NCBI GenBank assembly: GCA_035517615.1
Contig: DATIYM010000013.1
Span: 1-64,000 of the forward strand
From: AG25 sp035517615
GTDB lineage: Bacteria; Gemmatimonadota; Gemmatimonadetes; Gemmatimonadales; GWC2-71-9
DNA: 64,000 nt
Reading direction: 5' to 3'
Part shown: positions 31,559-39,637 of the stretch, in pieces
Position numbering within the stretch: position 1 is the first letter of the stretch
How the letters are laid out: each line of letters starts with the position of its first letter
Program-made: the position numbers and the translations under genes
The notes under the pieces: model-generated
Databases searched by the model: none
Told to the model about the DNA's origin: nothing
What the model saw: only the letters and a program-made list of their open reading frames with translations

Positions 31559-32481
31559 GCCACCTGGTAGCGGCCCACGGGCCCGGTCATGCGAAAGGTC
31601 TCGACGGTCACGCCCAGCGTTCGCCAGGCGCGGGCCATCGCAGCCTCGACCCCCCCTGCCTGCGCGCCGGGTCCGATGGCGACGAGCGTCGAGCCTGAGC
31701 CGGACAACGTAGCGCCAAATGCACCGGCCCGAAGGGCCGCACCCGTCACGAGATCGTATCCTTTGATCAGGGTACGGCGGTACGGAACGTGGAGCACGTC
31801 CTCGAGCCCCGCGTGAAGCAACGCCCCGTCACCGCTCGCGAGCCCGCGCACGAGCGCCGCGCTGCGCGCCGCGGCGACCACCGCGGTGTGGTAGTCCACC
31901 GACTTGGGCAGTACGGCCCGCGCTTGTTCCGTCGCGACCATGAAGTCCGGTATCGCGAAGACGAGCGCGAGTGACGGATGCAGCTCGAGCGGTGACACGA
32001 CCCAGGGATGCGGCGACTCGGGCGAGGCGATTACGAGAATCGCTCCACCGTGGATTGTCGGCGCGACATTGTCGGCATGTCCCTCGACGGCGGCGCACAC
32101 GGCGGTCAGGGCGGCGTCGTCGAGCGACAGATTACAGAACGCGCGCGCCGCGACGGCACCGGCCACGACGGCGGCGGCCGATGAGCCGAGTCCGCGCGCC
32201 ACGGGGATTTCGGAGCTTGCCTCCATCACGAGGCCTGAGGGCGGTTCGTATCCGGCGGCAGCGCAGGCGCGGTGAAACCCGGTATACAGCAGGTCGCGAT
32301 CGGGCGGCGTGTCGAGCGCGGCGAGCGCGCCCCCCCGTGTGATGCGGACTGGGGCGAGGAGCGCGGGGTCGCGCCGCACCGCCACACTGAACCAGCGGTT
32401 GACGGCCACGCCAATGCAGTCGAAGCCCGACCCCAGATTGGCGGTGGACCCCGGCACGCGGACGGTAACGGTGGCGTTCAT
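31555..32481 (-). CDS. thrB: Homoserine kinase
   Basis: 308 residues from the ATG at 32481 (GGAG three bases upstream); the frame stays open further upstream through the leader terminator, which is not coding. GHMP kinase: RVPGSTANLGSGFDCIGVAV at the N-terminus, ATP loop PVARGLGSSAAAVVAG, and LSGSGSTLVAIG near the C-terminus. First gene of the thr operon. Confidence 0.93.
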   Translation of the reverse strand: MNATVTVRVPGSTANLGSGFDCIGVAVNRWFSVAVRRDPALLAPVRITRGGALAALDTPPDRDLLYTGFHRACAAAGYEPPSGLVMEASSEIPVARGLGSSAAAVVAGAVAARAFCNLSLDDAALTAVCAAVEGHADNVAPTIHGGAILVIASPESPHPWVVSPLELHPSLALVFAIPDFMVATEQARAVLPKSVDYHTAVVAAARSAALVRGLASGDGALLHAGLEDVLHVPYRRTLIKGYDLVTGAALRAGAFGATLSGSGSTLVAIGPGAQAGGVEAAMARAWRTLGVTVETFRMTGPVGRYQVA

Positions 32482-32495
32482 GCGCTCCAGACTGG

Positions 32496-32538
32496 AAAGA
32501 AAAAGCCCGGGGCAGAGAGGGCACCGCTGCCCGGGGCC
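32496..32538 (-). terminator. Intrinsic terminator in the thrB leader
   Basis: Minus strand GGCCCCGGGCAG (32538-32527) pairs with CTGCCCCGGGCT with one C-C mismatch, then TTTTTCTTT. It lies 15 bases before thrB and downstream of the only promoter I find, so it must be conditional or leaky. A CCACGCG/CGCGTGG hairpin precedes it. Confidence 0.7.
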
Positions 32539-32568
32539 GAACCCCACGCGCTCCGCGTGGTGCGCGGT

Positions 32569-32598
32569 AACATAGGGACGTGACGAATTGAGCGTCAA
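32569..32598 (-). promoter_or_regulatory. Candidate promoter of the thr operon
   Basis: Minus strand TTGACG (32598-32593), 18 bases, TATGTT (32574-32569). The transcript would start at about 32562 and run through the leader terminator into thrB. Confidence 0.55.
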
Positions 32599-32646
32599 GC
32601 CGGTTGGACCGGCGTCAGCCCCCCAGGCGGGCAGGTATACCTACCC
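32599..32646. promoter_or_regulatory. Two palindromes between the divergent thr and leu promoters
   Basis: GCCGGT-TGG-ACCGGC (32599-32613, perfect) touches the thr -35. GGGCAGGTATACCTACCC (32629-32646) has a perfect 10-base core AGGTATACCT, extends to 18 bases with one mismatched pair, and lies 12 bases upstream of the leu -35. Good candidates for operators of a regulator acting on both operons. Confidence 0.5.
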
Positions 32647-32657
32647 GTAATGATTAG

Positions 32658-32686
32658 TTGACACCCGCCGGGCCGATACATAACCT
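32658..32686 (+). promoter_or_regulatory. Promoter of the leu-ilv operon
   Basis: TTGACA (32658-32663), 17 bases, TAACCT (32681-32686), about 35 bases before the leader ORF. Confidence 0.65.
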
Positions 32687-32720
32687 GAGAGCCGGAAATG
32701 TTCTCCGTTGTGAGGCTTAC

Positions 32721-32813
32721 ATGATGCTGCTAGTCGATCTCCTGCTGCTTACGCTGCTGCTGGGACTTATCACCCAGCAGGAGGTTCGCGGCGCGCGCGA
32801 CGGAGCAGCATGA
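32721..32813 (+). CDS. leuL: Leucine-rich leader peptide of the leu-ilv operon (attenuator ORF)
   Basis: 30 codons beginning MMLLVDLLLLTLLLGLI: ten Leu between codons 3 and 16, plus Val and Ile. GAGG five bases before the ATG. CTGCTGGG (32757-32764) and CCCAGCAG (32773-32780) form a perfect pause hairpin. CGCGGCG at codons 23-25 (32787-32793) can pair with CGCCGCG (32846-32852), the first terminator arm. Stalling at Leu codons would leave this segment free for the antiterminator; translation to the TGA would cover it. The same logic as the enterobacterial leu leader. Confidence 0.9.
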   Translation: MMLLVDLLLLTLLLGLITQQEVRGARDGAA

Positions 32814-32843
32814 GTCGCTAGACAGGACAGACTAACCAGTCCC

Positions 32844-32879
32844 AACGCCGCGGACCTCAAAAGCCCGCGGCGTTTTTTT
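32844..32879 (+). terminator. Intrinsic terminator in the leu leader (attenuator)
   Basis: CGCCGCGG (32846-32853) pairs with CCGCGGCG (32865-32872), extended by A-T pairs, followed by seven T. It lies between the leader ORF and leuA, 43 bases before the leuA start. Confidence 0.92.
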
Positions 32880-32921
32880 CGTCACCGAGCCGGAAACCAA
32901 GCCGGCCGAGGAGCGAGGTCC

Positions 32922-34475
32922 ATGGAACGAAACGTTGTCATTTTCGACACCACACTGCGGGATGGCGAGCAGGCGCCCGGCAATTCCATGACACCGGAGG
33001 AGAAGCTCCGGCTGGCACGGCAGCTGGACGTCCTCGGTGTGGACGTCATGGAGACCGGCTTTCCGGCTGCTTCGGACGGCGATTTTCGCGGGGTGCGCAG
33101 CGTGGCGGAAGAGGTGCGGCGCCCGATCATCGCGGGGCTCGCGCGCTGTCACGAACGCGACATCGATCTCTGCGGCGACGCGCTCCGGCCCGCGGCGCGG
33201 CCGCGGATCCACGTGTTCATCGCCACCTCCGACATTCACCTGCAGCACAAGCTGCGGATCACTCAGGAAGAATGTCTCGAGCGTGCCCGTGCGTCCGTCA
33301 AGCGCGCGCGCCAATACACGGACGACGTGGAGTTTTCGGCGGAGGACGCGAGCCGCAGCGATATCGATTTTCTCTGCAAGGTGGTCGACGCAGCGATCGC
33401 CGAGGGCGCGACCACGATCAATCTTCCCGACACGGTCGGCTATGCCCTGCCGCAGGAATACGCGGCGATGTTCCGTGCCGTGCGCGAGCGCGTGCCATCG
33501 TCCGACAAGGTCGTGTTCAGTGCGCACTGCCATGATGACCTGGGGCTGGCCGTCGCCAACTCCCTCGCGGCGATCGAAGCCGGCGCGGGCCAGGTCGAGT
33601 GCACCGTCAACGGGATCGGGGAGCGCGCCGGCAACGCGGCGCTCGAAGAGATCGTCATGGCCGCGCACGTACGCCCGCAGGCGGTCTCGTTCCGCTGCGC
33701 CATCAATACCCGTGAGATCTTCCGTACCAGTCAGCTGCTCTCGCACGTGATCGGCAATTTCCCGCAGCCGAACAAGGCGATCGTGGGCCGGAACGCGTTC
33801 GCGCACGAGGCGGGCATTCACCAGCACGGCGTGATGCAAAACGGACTCACCTACGAGATCATTCGTCCGGAGACGGTCGGCGTGCCGCGCTCGACGCTCG
33901 TCCTCGGGAAGCACTCGGGACGTCATGCGCTCGAGCGGCGGTTTCGCGAGCTGGGTTACGAGCTCGACGAACCGACCCTCGAGTGGTTGTATCGCGAGTT
34001 CACGGCGCTCGCCGATCGGAAACAGGAGATCCTCGACGAAGACCTCCTGGCGCTGCTGCACGAGAGCTTCCACGACGCGCCCGAGTCCTACCAGCTCACG
34101 TACCTCAAGGCGACCTGCGGGACGGTCTCGGCCTCGGCAGAGGTGACGCTCACCGGTCCCTGGATGCGCGAGAAGAGCGCGACGGGTACCGGCAATGGCC
34201 CCATCGCCGCCGCGTTCGCGGCGATCAGCGCGATCGTCGAGCGACAGATCGAGGTGCTGAACCTGTCGTTACAGTCGGTGACGCCGGGCCGGGACAGCGT
34301 GGGTCACGTATTTCTGCAGGCGCGGATCGACTCGAAGACCCTCGCGGGGCACGGCGCGTCGACCGACGTGGTCGAAGCGAGTGCGCGAGCCCTCGTTCAC
34401 GCGTTGAACAAGGCGAGCTTCGCCGATCGGCTCGAAGATCACTCGCTCAACAACGTTTATCTCTGGGGAGTATGA
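32922..34475 (+). CDS. leuA: 2-isopropylmalate synthase
   Basis: First committed step of leucine synthesis. 517 residues: catalytic barrel with IFDTTLRDGEQAPGNSMT at the N-terminus, NLPDTVGYALP, FSAHCHDDLGLAVANSLAA (metal His), NGIGERAGNAALEEIVMA, and a C-terminal regulatory LeuA domain (about 385-517). GAGGAGCGAGG precedes the ATG. Distinct from CimA at 10.6 kb, with which it shares only the fold. Confidence 0.95.
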   Translation: MERNVVIFDTTLRDGEQAPGNSMTPEEKLRLARQLDVLGVDVMETGFPAASDGDFRGVRSVAEEVRRPIIAGLARCHERDIDLCGDALRPAARPRIHVFIATSDIHLQHKLRITQEECLERARASVKRARQYTDDVEFSAEDASRSDIDFLCKVVDAAIAEGATTINLPDTVGYALPQEYAAMFRAVRERVPSSDKVVFSAHCHDDLGLAVANSLAAIEAGAGQVECTVNGIGERAGNAALEEIVMAAHVRPQAVSFRCAINTREIFRTSQLLSHVIGNFPQPNKAIVGRNAFAHEAGIHQHGVMQNGLTYEIIRPETVGVPRSTLVLGKHSGRHALERRFRELGYELDEPTLEWLYREFTALADRKQEILDEDLLALLHESFHDAPESYQLTYLKATCGTVSASAEVTLTGPWMREKSATGTGNGPIAAAFAAISAIVERQIEVLNLSLQSVTPGRDSVGHVFLQARIDSKTLAGHGASTDVVEASARALVHALNKASFADRLEDHSLNNVYLWGV

Positions 34476-34516
34476 CCATGGACGCCGCGATCTATCGACC
34501 GGAGTGCGTGCCATGA
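34472..34516 (+). CDS. Possible 14-codon coupling ORF between leuA and ilvB
   Basis: ATG at 34472 overlaps the leuA stop (ATGA) and its TGA at 34514 overlaps the ilvB ATG (ATGA). It encodes MTMDAAIYRPECVP; GGGGAG lies directly upstream of the ATG. It would carry ribosomes from leuA to ilvB. It may have no product function, or be chance. Confidence 0.35.
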   Translation: MTMDAAIYRPECVP

Positions 34517-36207
34517 CGGAAGTCCTGACCGGTTCCCAGATCCTGTGCCGGGAGCTGTTGGCGGCGGGAGTGGACGTGATTTTCGGCTACCCCGGTGGCG
34601 CGATCATGCCGTTCTACCACGCGCTTCCGGAATATCCCGCGCTGCGGCACATCCTCACGCGGCACGAGCAGGCCGCGGCGCACGCGGCCGACGGATTCGC
34701 GCGCGCGAGCGGTGGGGAGCGCGTGGGGGTCTGCGTCGCCACCTCGGGGCCGGGCGCCACGAACCTCGTGACCGGGCTCGCCACCGCGCACATGGATTCC
34801 TCGCCTGTGCTCGCGATCACGGGGCAGGTGGGCCGTCCCATGATCGGGCGCGACGCGTTTCAGGAGACGGACATCATCGGCATCACCCTCCCGATCACGA
34901 AATACAATCACCTCGTACAGGACGTCTCCGAGCTGGCGGATCGGGTCCGCGAAGCCATCGGCATCGCGCTCGACGGGCGGCCCGGGCCCGTGCTGCTCGA
35001 CGTTCCCAAGGACGTCCAGAACCAGCGTGCGGCGTACACGCCGCCCGCGTCGCGTCCCGGCGCGCGCCGCGAGCCACGGACGCCGCCGCTCGATCAGGCC
35101 ATCCGCGAGGCCGCGGAGCTGATCGCGAAGGCGGAGCGCCCGCTCATCATGATCGGGCACGGCGTGATCCTGTCGAGCGCCTATGGTGAGGTGAAAGCGC
35201 TGGCCGAGAAGACGGGGATTCCGGTGATCACGACCCTGCTCGGCATCAGCGCGTTCCCGGAATCGCACCCGTTGCACCTCGGCATGCCGGGGATGCACGG
35301 CGAGGTGCACGTGAACCGGGCGATTCAGCAGGCGGATTTGATCGTGGGGATCGGGCTGCGATTCGACGACCGGGTCACGGGCAACACCGCAGCGTTCGCC
35401 CCGCGCGCCAAGATCATTCATATCGAGCTCGATCGCTCGGAGATCGGCAAGAACATCCCCGTCGCCGTTGGAATTGTGGGCGATGCCAAGCTCTTGACGG
35501 GGCGGCTCGTGGCCGCGGTCAAGCCGCGGCGCGCGGAGCCGTGGATCGCCGAGATCAAGGGATTCGTGCGTCCCCGCGCCGAAGCGTTCAGCGGGGATCT
35601 ATCGCCGGAAGCGATTCTCGCGGCGATTCACGAAACGACGGGCGGTCAGTGCACGATCGTGACCGACGTCGGGCAGCACCAGATGTGGGTGGCGAAGCAC
35701 TATCCGTATCAGCGCGCCAACACGCACATCACGTCGGGCGGGCTCGGGACCATGGGATTTGCCGTGCCGGCCGCCATGGGCGTGCATCTCGCGCGTCCGG
35801 GAGAGCTCGTGTGGGCCATCTCGGGCGACGGCGGGTTCCAGATGAACATGGCCGAGATGGCGACGATGATTCAGGAAGGCCTGAGCGTGAAGATGGCGAT
35901 CTTCAACAACGGCTACCTCGGCATGGTGCGGCAGTGGCAGCAGTTCTTCCACGAGAAGCGCTACTCCTGCACGCCAATCTGGAGTCCGGATTACGTGAAG
36001 CTCGCCGAAGCGTATGGGATCGCGGGATGGCGGGTCGAGAATCGGGCGCAGCTCGAGAACGTGGTCGAACGCGCGAACGCGGAACGCGGGCCGGCGCTCG
36101 TGGAGTTCGTGATCGCGCAGGAGGCGAACGTCTACCCGATGATTCCACCGGGCGGATCGCTCTCCGATCCGATCGAAGCGCGCCCGGCGCCCACACCGGC
36201 GGACTGA
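34513..36207 (+). CDS. ilvB: Acetolactate synthase, large (catalytic) subunit
   Basis: ThDP-dependent enzyme of Val/Leu/Ile synthesis. 564 residues from the ATG at 34513 (GGAG eight bases upstream; a GTG at 34504 is possible). FGYPGGAIMPFYHAL, catalytic Glu in HEQAAAHAADGFAR, FQETDIIGITLPITK, and the ThDP motif GDGGFQMNMAEM...NNGYLGMVRQW. Followed by its small subunit. Confidence 0.95.
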   Translation: MTEVLTGSQILCRELLAAGVDVIFGYPGGAIMPFYHALPEYPALRHILTRHEQAAAHAADGFARASGGERVGVCVATSGPGATNLVTGLATAHMDSSPVLAITGQVGRPMIGRDAFQETDIIGITLPITKYNHLVQDVSELADRVREAIGIALDGRPGPVLLDVPKDVQNQRAAYTPPASRPGARREPRTPPLDQAIREAAELIAKAERPLIMIGHGVILSSAYGEVKALAEKTGIPVITTLLGISAFPESHPLHLGMPGMHGEVHVNRAIQQADLIVGIGLRFDDRVTGNTAAFAPRAKIIHIELDRSEIGKNIPVAVGIVGDAKLLTGRLVAAVKPRRAEPWIAEIKGFVRPRAEAFSGDLSPEAILAAIHETTGGQCTIVTDVGQHQMWVAKHYPYQRANTHITSGGLGTMGFAVPAAMGVHLARPGELVWAISGDGGFQMNMAEMATMIQEGLSVKMAIFNNGYLGMVRQWQQFFHEKRYSCTPIWSPDYVKLAEAYGIAGWRVENRAQLENVVERANAERGPALVEFVIAQEANVYPMIPPGGSLSDPIEARPAPTPAD

Positions 36208-36217
36208 CGGTCGTTCC

Positions 36218-36508
36218 GTGCCGGGCGCGCCCACGCCGTCGCATAGGGTCGTCGTCGTGCTCGACGACGACCTGCTCGCGTTCAACCGGGTAATCGGGGT
36301 CGTCCGGCGCCGCAATCTTCCGGTTTCGGGAATTCGCGTCGCTAATCCCTCTTCCACGGGCAATGGCGGCTCGGCTGGCGGAATGCTGCGGTTCAGCTTT
36401 TATATCCAGGCGGACGAAGGCCACGCGGAGCGGCTGCGCCTGCAACTCGAGAAGGCTCACGGCGTCAAAAGCGTCGAGGTCTCAAATACATCGGAGGTTG
36501 TCTCATGA
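36218..36508 (+). CDS. ilvN: Acetolactate synthase small (ACT regulatory) subunit, short form
   Basis: 96 residues from a GTG. A single ACT-like domain (HRVVVVLDDDLLAFNRVIGVVRRRNLPVSGI is the core, about 9-38). Shorter than the 160-residue IlvH type, closer to IlvN/IlvM. Position between ilvB and ilvC supports the role; its regulatory ligand is probably Val. The stop overlaps ilvC (ATGA). Confidence 0.82.
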   Translation: MPGAPTPSHRVVVVLDDDLLAFNRVIGVVRRRNLPVSGIRVANPSSTGNGGSAGGMLRFSFYIQADEGHAERLRLQLEKAHGVKSVEVSNTSEVVS

Positions 36509-37581
36509 GTGTTCGCGCCTTTTATGAGGCCGATACGGATCGCCGGCGACTCGACGGACGGACGATTGCGATCATCGGATACGGCAGCCAGGGCCACGCG
36601 CATGCCCTGAATCTCAAGGAGAGCGGGGCCAAAGTCATCGTCGGCCTGCGGCCCAACGGCAATTCGTGGAAGCGCGCCGTGGCCGACGGGCTCGACGTCC
36701 GGAGCGTGGCCGATGCCGCGCGCGCGGCGGACATCATCATGATGCTCGTGCCCGATCAGGATGCGCGGGCCGTGTACGACGCCGATGTCGCGCCGGCGTT
36801 GAAGCCCGGGAAGACCCTGATGTTCGCCCACGGCTTCAACATTCACTTCAAAGAGATCAACCCGCCCCAGACCGTGGACGTCTCGATGATCGCTCCCAAA
36901 TCGCCGGGCCATCTCGTGCGCAGCGAGTACCAGGCGGGACGGGGTGTGCCCGCGCTCGTCGCGGTGCAGCAGAACGCCAGCGGGCACGCGCTGGAAGATG
37001 CGCTGGCCTACGCCGCCGGGATCGGCTGCGCGCGCGCCGGTGTGCTCGAAACGACATTCCGCGAAGAGACCGAAACCGATCTCTTCGGCGAGCAGGCGGT
37101 GCTGTGCGGCGGCGTCACGGCGCTGATCAAGGCCGGGTTCGATACGCTCGTGAACGCCGGCTACTCGCCCGAGCTGGCGTATTTCGAGTGCCTGCACGAG
37201 CTCAAGCTGATCGTCGATCTCATGTATCGCGGCGGGATGAAGTTCATGCGGTTCTCGATCAGCGATACCGCCGAGTTCGGCGACTACACGCGCGGCCCGC
37301 GAGTCATCACGCAGGCAGTGCGGCAGGAAATGGCAAAGATGCTCGGCGAAATCCAGAGCGGCGCGTTCGCACGTGAATGGCTCAAGGAGTGCCGCGAGGG
37401 CGCGCCGAACTTCCAGCGGATGCGCCGCACCGAGAACGATCACCTGATCGAGCGCGTCGGCTCGAAGCTCCGCGCGATGATGCCGTGGTCGGAAGAAGGC
37501 AAGGCGCGCGCCGGCAAGCCCGCCACCGAGCGGGGCGCGGGTCCGGTGCCTGAGACCGCCGGCGCGGCCGCCACGCGATGA
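36505..37581 (+). CDS. ilvC: Ketol-acid reductoisomerase
   Basis: 358 residues, class I. NADPH fold IIGYGSQGHAHALNLKESG, LVPDQ, GHLVRSEYQAGRGVP, active-site EETETDLFGEQAVLCGG and ECLHELKLIVDLMY. Converts acetolactate and acetohydroxybutyrate to dihydroxy acids. The C-terminal 25 residues (ARAGKPATERGAGPVPETAG) are a low-complexity extension. Overlaps leuC by ATGA. Confidence 0.95.
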   Translation: MSVRAFYEADTDRRRLDGRTIAIIGYGSQGHAHALNLKESGAKVIVGLRPNGNSWKRAVADGLDVRSVADAARAADIIMMLVPDQDARAVYDADVAPALKPGKTLMFAHGFNIHFKEINPPQTVDVSMIAPKSPGHLVRSEYQAGRGVPALVAVQQNASGHALEDALAYAAGIGCARAGVLETTFREETETDLFGEQAVLCGGVTALIKAGFDTLVNAGYSPELAYFECLHELKLIVDLMYRGGMKFMRFSISDTAEFGDYTRGPRVITQAVRQEMAKMLGEIQSGAFAREWLKECREGAPNFQRMRRTENDHLIERVGSKLRAMMPWSEEGKARAGKPATERGAGPVPETAGAAATR

Positions 37582-39023
37582 CGGCGCGCACCCTCTTCGA
37601 CAAGGTCTGGGACGAGCACGTGGTGCACCGGCTCTCCGAAGGGCCGGTGCTCCTGTACGTCGATCTCCATCTGGTTCACGAGGTGACCTCGCCGCAGGCG
37701 TTTGACGGCTTGCGGCGCGCGGGCCGCCGCGTGCGCCGCCCCGACCTGACGCTTGCGACGGTCGATCATAACGTGCCGACCACCGACCGGCTGCGGCCGA
37801 TCGACGACCCCATCGCGGCGAAGCAGCTCGAGGCTTTGTCCACCAACACCCGCGTGTTCGGGATCGAATTGTTCGACCTCAACTCGCCGAACCAGGGCAT
37901 CGTCCACGTGATCGGCCCCGAGCTGGGCGCGACGCAGCCGGGCATGGTGATCGTGTGCGGCGACTCCCACACGTCCACGCACGGCGCGTGCGGCGCGCTG
38001 GCGTTCGGTATCGGGACGAGCGAGGTCGAGCACGTGCTCGCGACGCAGTGCCTCGTCATGTCCAAGCCCAAGACGCTCGAGGCGCACTGGACCGGGCGGC
38101 TCGCGCCGGGCGTCACTGCCAAGGACATGATTCTCGACCTGATCGGGCGAATCGGCACGGGTGGCGCGACCGGGCACGTCATCGAGTATACGGGCGAGGC
38201 GATTCGCGAGCTCTCGATGGAGCAGCGGATGACGATCTGCAACATGTCCATCGAGGCCGGGGCGCGGGCGGGGATGATCGCGCCCGACGAGACCACGTTC
38301 AAGTACCTCCAGGGCCGGCCCCGCAGTCCGGCGGCCGGTGCGTGGAATGCGGCCGTCCAGCACTGGCGCGAGCTGCACAGCGATCCGGGCGCAACGTACG
38401 ACGCGCGAGTGGCAATCGACGCCGCGACCGTTGCCCCGCAGGTCACTTGGGGGACGAGCCCGGGAATGGTTACCTCCATCAAGGGGCGCGTCCCAGATCC
38501 GAAGCAGTTCGAAACGGAGGCGGAGCGGAGCGCGGCGAAGCGTGCGCTCGAGTACATGGGACTGAAGGCGGGCATCCCGCTCGAGGGGCTACCAATCGAG
38601 CGCGTGTTCCTCGGCTCCTGCACCAACGGGAGGATCGGCGATCTCCGGGCCGCGGCGCGCGTGGTGCGCGGGCGGTCGGTCGCCCCCACGGTTCGGGCGA
38701 TGGTCGTTCCCGGATCGATGCGGGTCAAAGCAGCGGCGGAGCGCGAGGGACTCGACAAGGTATTCACGGATGCCGGGTTCGAGTGGCGCAACGCCGGCTG
38801 CTCGATGTGCCTCGGCATGAACGCCGACGTGCTCCGAAGCGGCGAACGTTGTGCTTCGACGTCGAATCGCAATTTCGAAGGACGCCAAGGGAAGGGCGGG
38901 CGCACCCATTTGATGAGTCCCGAGATGGCCGCGGCCGCCGCAATCGCCGGGTGCCTCGTCGACGTGCGCGGCTGGAATCTCGCGGACCTGCCCGAATCCG
39001 CGGAGCTTGACCTCGCCTCATGA
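37578..39023 (+). CDS. leuC: 3-isopropylmalate dehydratase, large subunit
   Basis: 481 residues. Aconitase-type [4Fe-4S] ligands in GSCTNGRIGDL and CSMCLGMN; VCGDSHTSTHGACGALAFGIG; SNRNFEGRQGKGGRTHLMSP. Also expected to act in the citramalate route with LeuD. Overlaps leuD (ATGA). Confidence 0.96.
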   Translation: MTARTLFDKVWDEHVVHRLSEGPVLLYVDLHLVHEVTSPQAFDGLRRAGRRVRRPDLTLATVDHNVPTTDRLRPIDDPIAAKQLEALSTNTRVFGIELFDLNSPNQGIVHVIGPELGATQPGMVIVCGDSHTSTHGACGALAFGIGTSEVEHVLATQCLVMSKPKTLEAHWTGRLAPGVTAKDMILDLIGRIGTGGATGHVIEYTGEAIRELSMEQRMTICNMSIEAGARAGMIAPDETTFKYLQGRPRSPAAGAWNAAVQHWRELHSDPGATYDARVAIDAATVAPQVTWGTSPGMVTSIKGRVPDPKQFETEAERSAAKRALEYMGLKAGIPLEGLPIERVFLGSCTNGRIGDLRAAARVVRGRSVAPTVRAMVVPGSMRVKAAAEREGLDKVFTDAGFEWRNAGCSMCLGMNADVLRSGERCASTSNRNFEGRQGKGGRTHLMSPEMAAAAAIAGCLVDVRGWNLADLPESAELDLAS

Positions 39024-39637
39024 CGCCCTTTGTCAGTCACACGGGCCGAGTGGCCGGCCTGCCGCGAGAAAACGTCGACACCGATCAGATCATCCCGAAG
39101 CAGTTCTTGAAGGGATTGGCGCGCACCGGGCTCGGGCCGGCGCTGTTTTACGATTGGCGGTATCTGAGCGACGGCCAGCCCAATCCGGAGTTCGAGCTGA
39201 ATCGCCCGGCCGTGGCGGGCGCCAGCATTCTCGTGGCGGGGGCCAATTTCGGCTGTGGCTCCTCCCGCGAGCACGCTGCCTGGGCACTGGCGGATGCCGG
39301 ATTCCGCACCGTGCTGGCGCCATCGTTTGCCGACATCTTCTTTGCGAACTGCTGCCAGAATGGAATGCTGCCTGTCTGCCTCGCGGAACACGAGGTGAAG
39401 GAGCTGTTCCGGCGCCTGGCCGGAGCGACCGTTGAGCGTCCGTATGTCCTGACCGTCGATTTGCCCGCGCAACGCGTGCACGACGAAGCCGGTTTCACGG
39501 CGAAGTTCACCATCGATCCGTATCGCCGCGAGATGCTGCTACAAGGCCTCGACGAGATCGGCCGGACACTGCGCGAAGAGCCCCGCATCGCGGCATTCGA
39601 ACGGCGGCGCGCCATCGGAATTCCGGCACGCGCGTGA
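39020..39637 (+). CDS. leuD: 3-isopropylmalate dehydratase, small subunit
   Basis: 205 residues, the bacterial LeuD length. Swivel domain with NVDTDQIIPKQFLK and GANFGCGSSREHAAWAL. Partner of LeuC. Overlaps leuB (GTGA). Confidence 0.96.
   Translation: MTPFVSHTGRVAGLPRENVDTDQIIPKQFLKGLARTGLGPALFYDWRYLSDGQPNPEFELNRPAVAGASILVAGANFGCGSSREHAAWALADAGFRTVLAPSFADIFFANCCQNGMLPVCLAEHEVKELFRRLAGATVERPYVLTVDLPAQRVHDEAGFTAKFTIDPYRREMLLQGLDEIGRTLREEPRIAAFERRRAIGIPARA

Larger units (their letters stand above)
32482..32921. other. Control region between the thr and leu operons
   Basis: About 440 bases between divergent operons. From left to right: thr leader terminator, thr promoter, two palindromes, leu promoter, Leu-rich leader ORF, leu terminator. 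All are listed separately. Confidence 0.8.

Noticed and set aside
32482..32577. 31-codon ORF (starting MLPRTTRSAWG) ending in an ATGA overlap with thrB, as a threonine leader peptide
   Set aside because: Only two Thr codons, no ribosome site, and its ATG lies within the predicted -10 element.
37766..39481. 571-codon open frame antisense to leuC and leuD
   Set aside because: Shadow frame of two conserved enzymes in GC-rich DNA.
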